From positions 5,134,255-5,198,254 of the forward strand of contig JBJCIZ010000239.1 of NCBI GenBank assembly GCA_051294375.1: a DNA stretch of 64,000 nt. The letters run 5' to 3'. This document shows positions 23,051 to 36,290 of this stretch, piece after piece; within the stretch, counting starts at the first letter, position 1; each line of letters begins with the position of its first letter. The notes beneath the pieces were generated by a model that was not told where the DNA came from, did no database searches, and saw only the letters and a program-made list of their open reading frames with translations. Origin of the DNA: Paraspadella gotoi (taxonomy: Eukaryota > Chaetognatha). The position numbers and the translations under genes were made by a program.

Positions 23051-23598
23051 TCTCTCTCTCTCTCTCGTCTGATTTCACTTGCTGATAGAGTTTCCTTTTT
23101 CTCTGTTTTGTGAAATCTTATCCGTCTTTTGTCTAGACGAACTTTTACCGAACAAACGCGGATATATTTTTTGAAAAATTGAATTTTCCATTTTAGCTAA
23201 TCTAAAATTAACAAAAGCACCCTTCCCAATTATTTGGTATTATGATCATTTTTTTCATTTATAAAATTCTGAGCTCCTGTGAAATTTGTTTCGCCAAAAA
23301 TAATAGAATATACATGGTTTTTTTTTTGTTTTTTTTTTAATAATTTTTGGCGTCTCATAGATATCTAATTGTACCCAATTTATAAGAATTTAGAAAAGTC
23401 AGTTTTTTTTTATATATTTTGTCAAAAAATTTCGTTTTCAAATTGATCTGCATTTGTTTGAAATAATGACTGTTTGGATTCTTTCCTTAAATCATTTACA
23501 TTATTGCAGTATAATTTTGGGACCGATTCAACTGACTTTAAAATAAAGCATTAAACGTTTATGTAGGATTTTCCTCTAAAAATATAATTAAGTTTTTA

Positions 23599-26384
23599 GT
23601 CGGGGATCTGAAATATATACAGAGATCCCGGACTCTATAATAACTCACTTTTTATAACTCACTTTTTCGGTCCGTTCGGTCCGCCCCTCAATATTGTCGG
23701 GCACACATTTATTTCATGTCAGACATCGAATTTATGATAATTATGCAAAAAAAATGCATGTCCGTTCCGTCCGTCTGTCTGTTCCCGTCCGTCGTCCGTC
23801 CGTCACCACCTTAGCAAAAAACAACCAATTACTCGTGATTGGATGATGGATTTATTTAAATGAAATTTTTGTGTGCGGATAGGTATTTTGTTGTGATGAG
23901 CTGGATATTTAAGTTTCGATGGAATCGGTCCGAGTTTGAAATGAGTTTAAAATGGAGAAGAACAAAAAAAATATATTCACTTATTTGACACCAATTGCTC
24001 ATTTTGGGTGGATGGGCTGATTGACCTGGAATTTTGTATGTTGGGTAGGAAAAGTGTGTTGATTGAACAGGAAATCAAGTTTCGATGCGAATATTTTGAA
24101 TGGAAATGAGTTTTAAATGGGAAAAAACAAAAACTGTTTTACTAATTGATTATGCTTCTTTTTCCTTTTATATTAAAATGTATCTGCTAGGATGTTATTA
24201 ATAATCAAATATCTACATAGTTCATTAATCAATAAGTAGTAAATAAATTAATCAATAATTTAATTAATTAGTCATCAATCCGTCCATCCGCTCCCATCTT
24301 AGCAAAAGCCTTCCAATACTCGTGATGGCTGGTTGGATTGGAATTAAATTTTGTGGTGTGGGTTAGGAAATGGTGTGATAAAGCTGGATATAAAATTTTC
24401 GATTGGAATCGTGTGAGTGGAAATTAGTTTAAATGGGGAAAAAACACATAAGTCGAATTTTACTAAAATTCTTTTTACTTATTTTTAACAATTAATACTC
24501 CAATTAATCATAATTTGGATGGATAGATTGAGTTGAAATTTTGTGTGTGGGTAGAAACGTTATATGAGCGAAGCTTGATATAAAGTTTCAGTGGAAACGT
24601 ACCAGTGGAAATGAGTTTAAATGACAATAAATATGAGTCAACATTTACTTGAAATCTTTTTATTATTTTTAACCCATGATAGATTGTGAGCGGTAGGAAA
24701 GTGGAGTGATGAAGAAGCTAGATAAAAGTTTTGCGGGATGCAAGTTGAAAAAATTATGCAATTTGAAAAAATGATGCAAGTTTAAAAAATCTTAAAAGGC
24801 AAAGGATCGTCGCGTATTGCATAAAAAGATGAGAGAGAGAGAGAGAGAAACGAGAGAGTGTAGAGAGAGAGAGAGAGTGAGAGAGAGAGAGTGAGAAGGA
24901 GACATTAAATAAAAAAATCTTAAGAAGACTCAAGATCGAGCCCAGAGCCCACTATCAAAGAAAAATTAATGAGAAAAACCGGGGAAAAAAAACGGAATGA
25001 ATTCATGCGATTAACGATTGTTTGATGTACTAGTAATTGATTTGAGGTACATTACTAATTGATGATGTAATAGTAAATTTATTGATGTTAATTAGGAATT
25101 GATTTTATTGATTCGATTGATAATCAATTATTGATGCGATGATAGTCATGTTCACTGCTGTGATGATAGTCATTCAGTGATTGCGATGATTGTCATTCAT
25201 TTGATTCGATGATTTCATTCATTTGATGCTATTGATAGTCAATTTAAAACAAACAAATTGCGTGTTATGAGTAAAAGAGTTGAGAGAGAGAGAGGATAAG
25301 AAAAGATAGAGAGAGAGAAAGAAGAGAGAGAGAGAGAAGAAGAAAGAGAATAAATCCACGAAAAAATCTCGGATTGAAAATATGGGATTTTGTATTGGAA
25401 AAAGCCGCGGAATAAATTGCAATAATAAAAATTTTTAAGAGGAAAAAAATAATCAGAATTTTTTCAAAAAGACAAAACGATCACGCAAAAAGATCGGACA
25501 GATAGGACAGACCACACAACAGAGAGACAGAGAGACAGAGAGAGAGAGAGAAAAAAAGAGAGAGAGAGAGAACAGCCCGCTGCAGAGAAAAGAGGAAAGG
25601 AGAAAGAGCGATATATAATAATTTAAAGAGAGAGAGAGAAGAGAAGCCTTCTGTACAGGCCCCTTACTCGTTAAAGATCAGCAGTACTTATTGGCGCCGC
25701 ACGTAGCATGAGGCTATCTCTACGCCAAAGGACCCGGGTTCGCGCCTGAGTTCGCGGCATCGTTTTTTACGATTAGTGAACGCCAGCATTATATTTCTAA
25801 AAAATTTTTTGTAAAAAGAAAAAAGAGAGAGAGAGAAGAGAGGAGAGAGAGAGAGAGAGAAAGAATCTGGACAGACGCGTGCAGAGCCGGAAGCTCGTTT
25901 TGTAGAAGAAGCTGTGTACGGAGAAAAAGAGAGAGGGAGAGAGCGACATATAATTAAAACGTTTTGTTTTGTAAGAGTGAAAACATAACAAATAGCCAAT
26001 ATTGATATGAAAAATGAGAATTTTAAAGATCTTTTTGATGATTAGAAGCCATATTATGAAATTTCAACTCCCTATTGAATAGTCACACTTTTCAGAATGG
26101 CCATGGATTGCAAGAACAAGCGAGACCGAAAGCTAAAGCCGAAAAAAAATCTAGGGGACAGACGGGCTTTGCCCGCCTGGCTCGAAATAGAGGATAATTT
26201 GTTTTGTTTGATAAAATGTAAAGCAAACATTTAGATAACTGTCCTGGACTCAATTGTTTAAGACATCGGATGTATGAACAAGCCTGATATAATTATAATT
26301 AATTATTAATTAATTAAATCTATTAATTATTTAATTAATTAATTAATCAATTTAATTAATTAATTATCTTAGGCAGATCAAGAC
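23599..26384 (+). mobile_element. R1 element, 2.8-kb expanded copy inserted in copy B
   Basis: Left terminus GTCGGGGATCTG (23599-23610), right terminus GCAGATCAAGAC (26373-26384). Inside are a TCCGTC run (23760-23812), four or five monomers (23820-24740), 18-bp units (24730-24795), GA tracts, an ATTGATGATAGTCATTC stretch (25000-25240), a GC-richer patch (25650-25760) and a GGGCTTTGCCC hairpin (26166-26180). The flanks, ending AATTAAGTTTTT and resuming AATTTGAATGGAATTG, are directly joined in copy C at 35355-35375, the empty site. No transposase frame is present. Confidence 0.75.
24820..25640. repeat. Interrupted GA tracts inside R1
   Basis: GA runs at 24830-24900, 25280-25350, 25520-25575 and 25627-25641, separated by AT-rich sequence. 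No gene seen. Confidence 0.6.
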
Positions 26385-26410
26385 ATTGTTTGCGTCAAAC
26401 TTGTTTTAGT

Positions 26411-26875
26411 ATTAAATTTGAATGGAATTGAAACATTTAAAAAGCCGAGAACCGATTGAAATTTAAATGCTAATGGTATCCCAACGTTAAAATAATTTAT
26501 TATGGGCATAGATGTATAGTATTAAGGTATTTTTGCTCAAGAAATGCTTTGCTTTCTGAGGTGTACTAGCCTAATTAAAATTATTATATTACTATTATAG
26601 AAATGGTTTCTGATGGAGCAGTAAAAAGTGTAAACAAGAAATATAATTTACAGCTTTTAAAAAATCTTACGTTTTCTTAGTAAAAATTCTAAATAGAAAC
26701 TTGATAAAACTCGAAGATGATTATGATGATAATTTTTTTAGCAATTTATTTTAAATTGTTGATCAGACTTATCATAAAATATTTAAAAAAATAAAATTAT
26801 ACTTTGTGTAGACAATTTTATGAGCTTATTTCTGATTCTGCGTCTTAAAATTTAATGATTTTCCAAGAAATGTTT
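26411..26875 (-). mobile_element. R2 MITE, inverted and truncated, copy B
   Basis: Reverse-complement R2: a TTATCATCATAATC-type segment, TTATCATAAAATATTT and ACTTTGTGTAGAC. It breaks off in a CT tract at about 26885, where copy C continues for a further ~100 bp of R2 (to 35960). Confidence 0.6.
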
Positions 26876-26887
26876 TGGATTTTTTCA

Positions 26888-26932
<45 letters not shown>

Positions 26933-27663
26933 TTTTATCTTTCTTTCTTTATTTTTCTCTTTCTTTCTTTTTCTATTTCTTTCTTTCCTTCTATTTTTAT
27001 ATACTTCTTTCTTAATTCTTTCTATCTTTTTATCTATCCTTCTTTGTTTCTTCCCCACAGCGAGATACGTTTGAAAAAACTCAAATGAACCCCGAATAAA
27101 TAACGCGCTTTGTGAAATCTCTGTATCAATTCGATAGTACCCTACTCTCGTCTCTGCAACGAATCGACACAACAAATTAGAACCATAATGACGACGACGG
27201 CGAACGACGACGAAGACGACGACGACGACGACGACGACATACTCTCACGACGCGTCTTCTTTCAACAAATGGCGCCTTTGAAGATGAGAACTGAAAATTA
27301 AAAGCGAATTTCCGAAACTTTTAACTTTTTTGGGTTTTTTTTTATCGGTTTTTAAAAGGCTTTTCCCCACGATTTCAAAGCCCAAAATGTGGTTGTATTT
27401 TAATCGTCTTTCACTCGGGATTATTTAAAAAAAAAAGGATACACGGCATAATACAGTATTGTAAATAACTTACAATTAGCACTATTGAGCCGACATCTTC
27501 ATTCTCGCCGCTGTGTTTCAACGTGATTAGAAGAAATAAATTACAAAATTGTTAATAAATGAAAAAAGACAATAATGATGTGATCAAAAAAATAAAAGAT
27601 AATAAGGTTTTAGATGAAAATTAGCCCACGAAACGACTTAAACATTTACCTCTCCATCTCTCA

Positions 27664-27694
<31 letters not shown>

Positions 27695-28318
27695 AGAATT
27701 CTCTCCCGGGTCTCATCTGGACTCATTAAAAAACCAAAAAAAATCTTTGCTGGAGGTGTCTCGCACGCGCTCTGGGGTTCGATTTGCGCGGAAATTGCTG
27801 GTGAAGATGTATATGATCTTACGTGAGATTGAATCTTTCAATCTCATTTACATATTGTAGTTTAACCTAAATGAGTTTATTTTACTTCTTTTATTTCAAC
27901 TCAGTTCTGTTTTTTTTTTTCGGTTTTTTATGAAGTCAATTATAGTCTTTAGTACAATGAATTAATCAATCCATGATTCTCACAAGTAAGAGATTTCGAA
28001 GTAAAATTGAAGTACAATTGAAATTTCATTTTATAATAAAGCTGTATCTTTTGAACTCTTGGGTACTCTGGCGTCATTTTGCCATCGTATAAATGGCATA
28101 GAGATTTGAAGAAAAAAAAAGATTTTGCTGCTGAATAGTTGTTGATGTAGTGTAGACCGCAAAACCTCTCTCGGCTGAGTCGTCTACAGCGATGCCTGGA
28201 GTGAAGGTGAGTATTCTTTTGTTCGAATGAGTCGGCGGGGAGAGGTGGAGGGAGGAGGAAGAGGAGGACGGAAAGAAGATTAAAGTGCAAGGACAAAAAA
28301 TGCGGATCTCTTTTCAAT

Positions 28319-28534
28319 GTGGCCCATTTCTGTTCGTTTTTCCCCGGTTGATCCTTAATTTTAACCCTAATCCTAACTGCAAGTCCCTATCACTACAAAT
28401 CCAAACTTAATCACTTACGCTAATCCCGTAACTAATCCCATCCTTAACCTATATCAAATTCTTCAACTAAAAATTAATCAAAATTTAAATCAAAGTGAAA
28501 TTGGGTCGTTCTGGAATATAAGGCCGAAAGAGTT
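28319..28534 (+). repeat. R4 telomere-like tract, copy C first
   Basis: Identical to 16435-16650. Confidence 0.6.
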
Positions 28535-28821
28535 ACTGAGGGTGAGAAAACAAGGTTGGAGTTGAGTTTGAGTTTGAGTAAAGAGTTACAAAAATTGATC
28601 GAAAGATTGACAGATTGAACAACGGATGGTACGGCAAATGTTTGGATGAAATGGATGTACAAAACATGTAGTGGTTTTATTTTAGTGAAGAAAAGGGTAA
28701 AGTGTGACGTCGTCGTCGTGTCGTCTTTCCTTAAACAAATGACCAAAGAAGCGGGAAGAGAGAGAGAGAGAGTAAAGAGAGAGAGAGAGAGATAGAGATA
28801 GAGAGAGAGAGAGAGAGAGGC

Positions 28822-28865
<44 letters not shown>

Positions 28866-31339
28866 GAAGAGAGGAACGAGAATTGTCAACAACAAATCGA
28901 CCGTGAGTTCCAACGTTGATTTAACGTGAACTGGTTTTTAAAAACTTTTTGACTTTCCGGGGCATCAATTACGATCGTCGTCGTTGTTCGTGTGTCGTTG
29001 TTGTCATTGTCTCGTCGCATGCGGTTGCCATCACGTTCGTTAGTCCTTTGTTGTTGTTTGTTGTCGATTTGTTGTCGATTGTCGTCGTTGGAAATCCCCA
29101 TCCGTCTCGATCTTTCTTCGTGACAGTCATTTTCGTCTTCCCAATTCCTCCTCCCGCAGTTCCTCTCTCTTCAGTCTTTCCTCTTCTCTCTCGTCTCTCT
29201 CTCTCTCTTCTCTCTCTTCTCTCTCTCCTCCCCTCTCTCCTCTCCTCTCCCTCTCTCCTCTCGTCCTCTCTCCCTCCTCACTCCTCCTCCCCTATTTCCC
29301 CCTCCTTTTACGGCTTTCATCTTGGAAAGCGACCACACTCGATCACGTGAGCAATCCCGAGCCACTGTTCCCCATTTCTTTTCACTTGGCTTTACTTTTC
29401 TTTTTATTTCTTACTTTTTATTTTCGTTCTTTGGTTAAGTTTTTTCTTTTCTATCTACTTTTTTGTTCTCTTTTTATTTCTTTACTTTTCTTTTCTTTGG
29501 CTTTACTTTACCTTTTTCTTTATTCTGTTTATTTTCTTATTTTTTTATTCTCTTATTTTGTTTTTCTTTACCTTTTTTTTATCTTGGCTTTACTTTTCTT
29601 TTCTTCTCTCTTTCTTTTTTCCTTCCCTTCTCTTCCTCTTCTTTTCTTCACCTCTCTTTCCAACCCGCCTTCCCCCGCCTCCTCACTTAACCCCTCCTCC
29701 TCACCCGCACTCATCGCCTCCGGCCAGAGACAAATTTGAAGAGTTCATAAACCTACATTCAGACACCGTCATTGATTTCTTCCTCTCTCATCATCTCCCT
29801 CGTATCTCCTCTCGTTCTTCATCTCTCCTCTCTCTTCTCTCTCTCTTCTCATCTTCGCCCTCTCTCTTCCGTCTCTCTCTCCTCCTCCGCCTCCTCTTCC
29901 GCCCACCCCACCACCTCCTCTCTCCCAGATTGTCGTCGCTTCTCGACGAATTTGGCTTTCTCTCGAAACCCACTTTGTCTGCGTGAGAGAGAGAGAGAGA
30001 GAGAGACTGAGAGAGCAGAGAAGAGAGTAGAGAGAAGAGAAGAGGAGAGCACCGCACCCCCGACGCCCCAGACACCGCACCGCACCGCCCCGAAAATTGT
30101 TTTCTTATTGAAAAAAGGCGGTAATTTTTGGGTGGAGTGTTCATAATAAATCGAATAAGACGAGGAACAGAAAGTGCACCCCCACCTTCTCTCTCCACAC
30201 ACAGTTACAATCAACCCTCCACTCGTGTCTAACACATCCAAAACCACTGTCCTCCCCCCTCCCCCATCCCGTCTTACACTTGCTCCATATAACACACCGC
30301 ATTTTACTCTTCTCACACAACCCCATACCTTACTCTCTCTGGCGTTTCCGTCTCTCTCCCCGCTCTCTTCTCTTATCTCTATCACACCTCTTCTCTTCAC
30401 TCTAACCAGCCACACTCGAAACTAAACAACCACCTGCACCGTCCCACACTCTTCTCTTCTCTCTCTCTACGCTACAACCTCGCACACGCAGACCTCACAC
30501 ACACACACACAGCCCCTCGCGATCGATCCACCCCTACAAATCACAGCTTTTTGCCCTTAGCGCCCGAATCCGACAACCAACAAACCAAAGATCACCCCAA
30601 ACGCCCTACTCGTCTCACACACAGATTCTATGCCTCTCCTTTTTTTCCTCTAAAAACCACATGCAACACACCACAAAGTTGCCTGTTTGTCTTTCAACGC
30701 CCATCATTCTCTTTCCGCGACGACTTTTTCTCTCTCGCCACACCCTTTCACCCAGCGTTCCAATCTAACTTCCTCACCCCTCATCTTTTTCTCTAATATA
30801 TCTCTAAAAACCCCTAATGCTCTTCTCTCTCTCCCTTCCTCTCTCCTCCTCTCTCCTCCTCGTCTCTCTCCCCCCATCTCTCTGCTCTCCTCCTCTCTCC
30901 TCCTTCTCTCTCTCCTTCCTCATCTTTCAATCGCTCCCATCCGCCCCGCCCCCCCCCACCTCCTCACTCTGCTCTTCTGCACCCCACTTTACGGCACATC
31001 AACCCATCCGCCCAGCCGAACTTTCTCTCTCTTCCACTTTATATACGAAGGGTTTTTTACAATATACTCTCTCTCTCTCTCTTCTTCTCTCTCTTCTCTA
31101 CTCTCTCTCTCTCTCTCTCTCTTCTTCTCTCTCTCTCTCTCCCGTCCGAAAGGAGGGTTTTTAATTTCACCTCTTCTCGCCTAAAATTTTCTTTAAACCC
31201 CTTTTTAAACCGCGAGAGACGGACAAACGAAATTTCTTTTCTTTTTTTAGAAAGGCATGAAAATAAATTGAGAAGTCGAGCTGACTTTGGACATCTTGTG
31301 GAGATGTGCTTGAGTGGGTTGGGGGGAAAGGGGCTCTAT

Positions 31340-31610
31340 TTTACGAGAGTCCCCCATTTCTGTTCGGTTTTTCTTCCAGATTTTAATATTCTATTCCTGA
31401 TAGAACTAAATAATTCAATCCTTAATCAATAAATCTATAATTAGTAACCCAAACCCTAACTTAATTTAAGAAGGTCCAAGCTTGTAAACAAAGCTAAATC
31501 CTCTTCCCTAATCACGTAACATTAATCCAAACCTAGATCCATAAACTCTAACCATACATCTTTAACAGAAACAATAATTAACTATATTTAGAATTTAAGA
31601 TAAAATGAAA
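31340..31610 (+). repeat. R4 telomere-like tract, copy C second
   Basis: Homologous to 12955-13210 and 19440-19735, with scattered indels. Confidence 0.55.
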
Positions 31611-32104
31611 GCGCATAGATGTGGATCACTGCGTGCGTAACTTGAATCATGTAACTTTAATTTTTGTCAAAGGCATTTCTTGCCTTTCTAATGTAGTTTT
31701 AAAAAAGTCGTTTTATTCTCTTTAATGCCATTTATGTCATTCTTCATATGGGCTGATATATTGTAGTCGTCTCGTCGTCGTCGTCGTCGTCGTCCGTCGT
31801 CGTCGGTCGTCGTCGTCTCGCTTTTTTCCTTCTTAGTCATTTGTCCTATAGACTTTTTTAAAATCATCGAAGTCAAAGTCTCAACCTTATCTCAACCCGT
31901 CATCCGCTTTTACTGTCGGTCTTTGTCTCACAATGTTCTCTGGTCACTTCACAACCCATAAACTGCGTCGCTCTGACCTCGTCCGCTCTCGTTCGCTCCG
32001 TCGCTCGTCGCCTCGCTAGTCGCCGTCCGTCGTCTTTTTGACTCTCACACACGGGCTCACGCCGCAAATTTGTCAACTCGCGCGCTGCGTCAGCCAAGTT
32101 TGAT

Positions 32105-32713
32105 TTGGGAAACCTTTCCAAATGAATACTTCATACATTTTGAGAAGAACTTTCAATGGACCAAAATTTTCCTAAAATGGTAGAAGCATTGTAATTAATT
32201 TTTTAATATTTATTTATGAGATAGGAAATGTCAAAAATTTTTTTAAAATTTTGTTATTTTTAAAGCAGATTCAGATAGCTTATAACAAAAGTGTGTCTAC
32301 ACAAAGTTAATAATTCTTTTTTTCAAATATTTTGATGATAAGTGGGTCCAAACTGGGAAAAAACCTGAAAAAATCATCATCATCATCATGATCCGATGTT
32401 TTAGGGCAGTTTTTTACTAATTTTAAGTAATAAAAACATCAAAATTCTTTAAAAAAGTTGTAATTATATTTTTGGCTTAACTTTTTAAGCTCTATCAGAA
32501 TCATTAAAAAAACTAAAATATTAAAAAAAAATTTTTGACATATATATATGGGCAATATAATAATATAAATTCAGCGAAGTTACTCGCCTGGTTCGAAACA
32601 TTTTTTCAAAAAATATTTAATACTAATAATTAATATCCAACTAATGGATTAGTTTAATGCTGTTCCCATTAAAATTTGAATTTTTGGTCGGCTACCGCTA
32701 TTAAGCGTTCGTT
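32105..32713 (+). mobile_element. R2 MITE in copy C
   Basis: Identical to 20225-20836 apart from the offset, at the same place in the unit. The insertion predates the B/C duplication. Confidence 0.7.
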
Positions 32714-33933
32714 TTCTTCTTGCCCTTTTATGGTTCGCTCTTTTTTTCTTGTCATTTTGAGGGTCAAGTTTCCAATTGGCGGACAAAATAAATTCTCGTA
32801 ACTCCGTACGTGTTTTTAAATGCGTTTTAAGATTCCTCGTGTTGTGATGATAATATATTAAGAATAATTAAACTTTTAATAAAGAGAAACATGGACATAT
32901 CGTCTTGGCTTTCGTAACGGCAGAGCCTCGCAAATAATTTCGGAGGTTCATAACCTTTTTCACGCCCGCGGAGTCGAGGGTTCGTCGCCCGTCAAAACGA
33001 GTACAAGAAAAGTTGAATAACCTTATTTCTTCTATCGTTAACATTTAATTATTACTGTTAACAATTTCCGCTTAAAATTTTTATGTTTTTACAATTAGAC
33101 ATCTTTTCTTTTAACTTTCGAATATTTCTTTATTAATTATTGGTACCAATATTATGAATATTTTTCAGTACTCAAAAGAAAAAAAAAAAAAACGCAATAA
33201 TATTCTCGGTCGAAAACAACACTACAATATGAAAAAAAAGTTTAAAGGAGAAGGTACTGTGGTAACAATTTATAATTTAAATATAGTAACCGGCGTTTTA
33301 TGTCGGTTTTATTCGTTGAATGCTAGATGTTAATAGAGTTCAACGGATAACTACATCTAAAGGAACAAATAACATCAACAGAAATATTCGAAAAACAAGC
33401 GGAGAAAAAAGCAACAACGACAACAAAAATGACGACGAGCAACAACATAATATAACAACAACAAGCAACAACAACAACAACAAGGGAAAGTCTAAAGATC
33501 GCCCAATCGTTTTCGGTTCGATGAAATCAAGAAGAAAAAAAGAATACAAGACGCGAAACGAATTTGTTTGAGGACAACAACAACAACAACAGAAATACAA
33601 CAAAAAAGGAAGACGACACGACTACAACGACGAAACGACAACTTTTTTTGGTGAAGATGGGGCGATTGTAAGCGACTGACGACGCGAGACGACGATAACG
33701 ATGTTGTGGTGAGGATGATCTCTGTCTCTGTCTCTATCTTTCTCTTTCTCTCCTCTCTCTCTGTCTGTCTTTTTTTCCATTCTCTTTCTTTCTTTCGTTT
33801 TTTTCTGTTCTTCTTTCTTTCTTGCTGTTCCTTCTTTCTCTTTCTTTCTTTTACTTTTCTTTCTTTTCTTTTCTTTCTTTTTTCTTTCTTTCTTGTCTTT
33901 ATTCTTAATATCTCATTTTCTTTTTTGACTCTC

Positions 33934-33976
<43 letters not shown>

Positions 33977-34339
33977 TTCTCTCTCTCTTTCTCTCACTTT
34001 CAGTCTGTCTTCTATTTTTATCTCTTTAAGTATTAATTTATAGCTGTAGAAATAATCCTTTAACAAACATGATTTTTCCTTCTCAAATTTCTACGACCAT
34101 TGTCGTCGGTCGGTTATTCATTTCGTCGTTGGTCGTCATCGTTGTCGTCACAAATCGGTCTTCACGGATTTGTTGACCAACCTCACATGTTACGGTATTC
34201 GCATCTTTTTGGTTGTTGTTGTTGGTATATTGTCGGTTGTTGTTGCTTTCGTTTTTGCGGATTGATGAAGAGGTTGGAGGGAAAATGGTAATCGAGGGAA
34301 ATTTGAAAATGAGAAAGAGAGAGAGAGAGGAGAAGAGAG

Positions 34340-34383
<44 letters not shown>

Positions 34384-34454
34384 AATAGAGTGATGAGAAA
34401 AAGAGAAAGGTTGACTTTTTAAGTACGAGTTTTGAATTTTGTATATCTTGTCTT

Positions 34455-34494
<40 letters not shown>

Positions 34495-34814
34495 TCTCTC
34501 TCTTCTTAATTTTATCTTTCTTTCTTTATTTGTTCTCTTTCTTTCTTTTCTATTTTCTCTTTCTTTCCTTCTATTTCTTATATACTTCTTCTATTCTTTC
34601 TATCTTTTTATCATCCTTACTTTGTTTCTTTCTTTCTTTTTTTTCTTTCAGTTCAAACCATTTTTTCCTTTTGGCTTCGATATTGTTTATTTCATCATTT
34701 CCTTTTTGAATCTCTTTTCGTTGCGGCTTCATATCACTTACCATCTCTTCTCTTCTTCTCTCTCTCTTTCTCGTCTCGTCTCGTCGTCGTCTCGTCTCTC
34801 TCTCTCTCTCGTGC

Positions 34815-34839
34815 NNNNNNNNNNNNNNNNNNNNNNNNN
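34815..34839. other. Assembly gap (25 N)
   Basis: Lies in a CT/CGT-rich tract; the corresponding tract in copy B (22985-23068) has no gap. Confidence 0.95.
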
Positions 34840-35360
34840 TCTCTCTCGTCTTGATTTCACTTGCTGATAGAGTTTCCTTTTTCTCTGTTTGTGAAATCTT
34901 ATCGTCTTTTGTCTAGACGAAACTTTACCGAACAAACGCGGATATATTTTTAAAATTGAATTTCCATTTTAGCTAATCTAAAATTAACAAAAGCACCCTT
35001 CCCAATTATTTGGTTATGATATTTTTTTTTTCATTAAAATTCTGAGCTCCTGTGAAATTTGTTTCCCAAAATAATAAGAATACATGGTTTTTTTTGTTTT
35101 TTTTTAATAATTTTTGGCGTCTCATAGATGATCTAATTGTACCCAATTTATAAGAATTTAGAAAAGTCAGTTTTTTTCTTATAATTTTGTCAAAAAAATT
35201 TCGTTTTCAATTGATCTGCATTTGTTGAAATAATGACTGTTTGGATTTCTTTCCTTTAAATCATTTACATATTGCAGTATAATTCTTGGGACCGATTCAA
35301 CTGACTTAAAAATAAAAGCATAAAACGTTATGTAGGATTTTCCTCTAAAAATATAATTAA

Positions 35361-35960
35361 GTTTTTTTATATAATTTGAATGGAATTGAAACATTTAAAA
35401 AGCCAGAACCGATGAAATTTAAATGCTAAGGTATCCAACGTTAAAATAATTTATTATGGGCATAGATTATAGTATTAAAGTATTTTTTGTCAAAAATGCT
35501 TTCTTCTGAGTGTACTAGCCTAATTAAAATTATTATATTACTATATAGAGAATGGTTTCTGATGGAGCATAAAAAGTTAAACAAGAAATATAATTTACAG
35601 CTTTTAAAAAATCTTACGTTTTCTTAGTAAAAATCTAAAAAAACTGATAAAAACATCGAAAGATGATTATGATGATAATTTTTTACAATTTATTTTAATT
35701 TTTGATCAACTTATCATAAAAATATTTAAAAAATAATTATACTTTGTGTAGACAACTTTTTATGAGCTATCTGAATCTGGTCTTAAAATTTAATATTTTT
35801 CCAAGAAATTTTTGGATTTTTCTATCTATAAATAAATATTAAAAAAATAATTACAAGGGTATGGAGCCATATAATAAATTTTTTGTCCATTGAAAGTATA
35901 CTTAAAATGTAAAAATTTTCTTTTGAGCAAGTACTCGCTCTAAATTTTTAACTCTCCCCA
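35361..35960 (-). mobile_element. R2 MITE, inverted, near-complete copy
   Basis: Reverse complement of the 20225-20836 element from AATTTGAATGG through TCCATTGAAAGT to a GTGCGGCTACCC end. Here the AATTTGAATGG end follows directly on AATTAAG-polyT, showing the site before R1 inserted in copy B. Confidence 0.65.
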
Positions 35961-36094
35961 TTGAGTGCGGCTACCCTTAATTTAAAGGTTAAAAAGAACG
36001 CAAAAAGCTTTCCTTTAATTATCTCTCTTATTTTTTTTTTTTCGTATACGGCGTAAATTTTAATATGTAGAGCGTTGATCCTTTATGAAATTGG
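35961..36094. other. AT-rich non-coding stretch
   Basis: Nothing recognisable beyond a poly-T run (36031-36042). Confidence 0.5.
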
Positions 36095-36290
36095 AATAAC
36101 AAATATAATTATTATCCATTTGTTTATAAATAAGCATTGGTCAGGCTTAGGTGGATCAAGCCCTCAATCACACTTACAAGATAATGACATAGCAATTCCC
36201 TGCAAGCTTTCATTCAAGGCTCTCTCACAGTCTCGCTTATTCACTCCCAGAATTTAGGTTTACTGTTTTGTCAGTTGAGGTATCAGCTAG
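36095..36290. mobile_element. R3 MITE, diverged copy
   Basis: Shares TTACAAGATAATGACATAGCA, TCCCTGCAAGCTTT and CTCACAGTCTCG...TTATTCACTCCCAGA with the R3 copy at 58660-58880. The terminal repeats are poorly kept here. Confidence 0.55.

Larger units (their letters stand above)
15170..27053 (+). repeat. Tandem unit copy B (~11.9 kb with insertions)
   Basis: Homologous to A from TACGTTTGAAAAAA onward, but with many single-base insertions and deletions. It contains an R2 MITE (20225-20836), a 25-N gap (22556-22580), an extra pyrimidine block with TTTCAGTTCAAACC (22680-23090), the R1 insertion (23599-26384) and a truncated inverted R2 (26411-26875). It joins copy C at CCCCACAGCGAG. The segments 15170-19256 and about 20074-20836 are identical to copy C. 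Confidence 0.8.
27054..35960 (+). repeat. Tandem unit copy C (~8.9 kb)
   Basis: Offset 11,884 from copy B over the identical 27054-31140 block, then indel-diverged, identical again at about 31952-32714, then diverged. It has the same order of modules as B but lacks the R1 insertion (uninterrupted at about 35361) and ends with a full inverted R2. A 25-N gap lies at 34815-34839. Confidence 0.8.
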
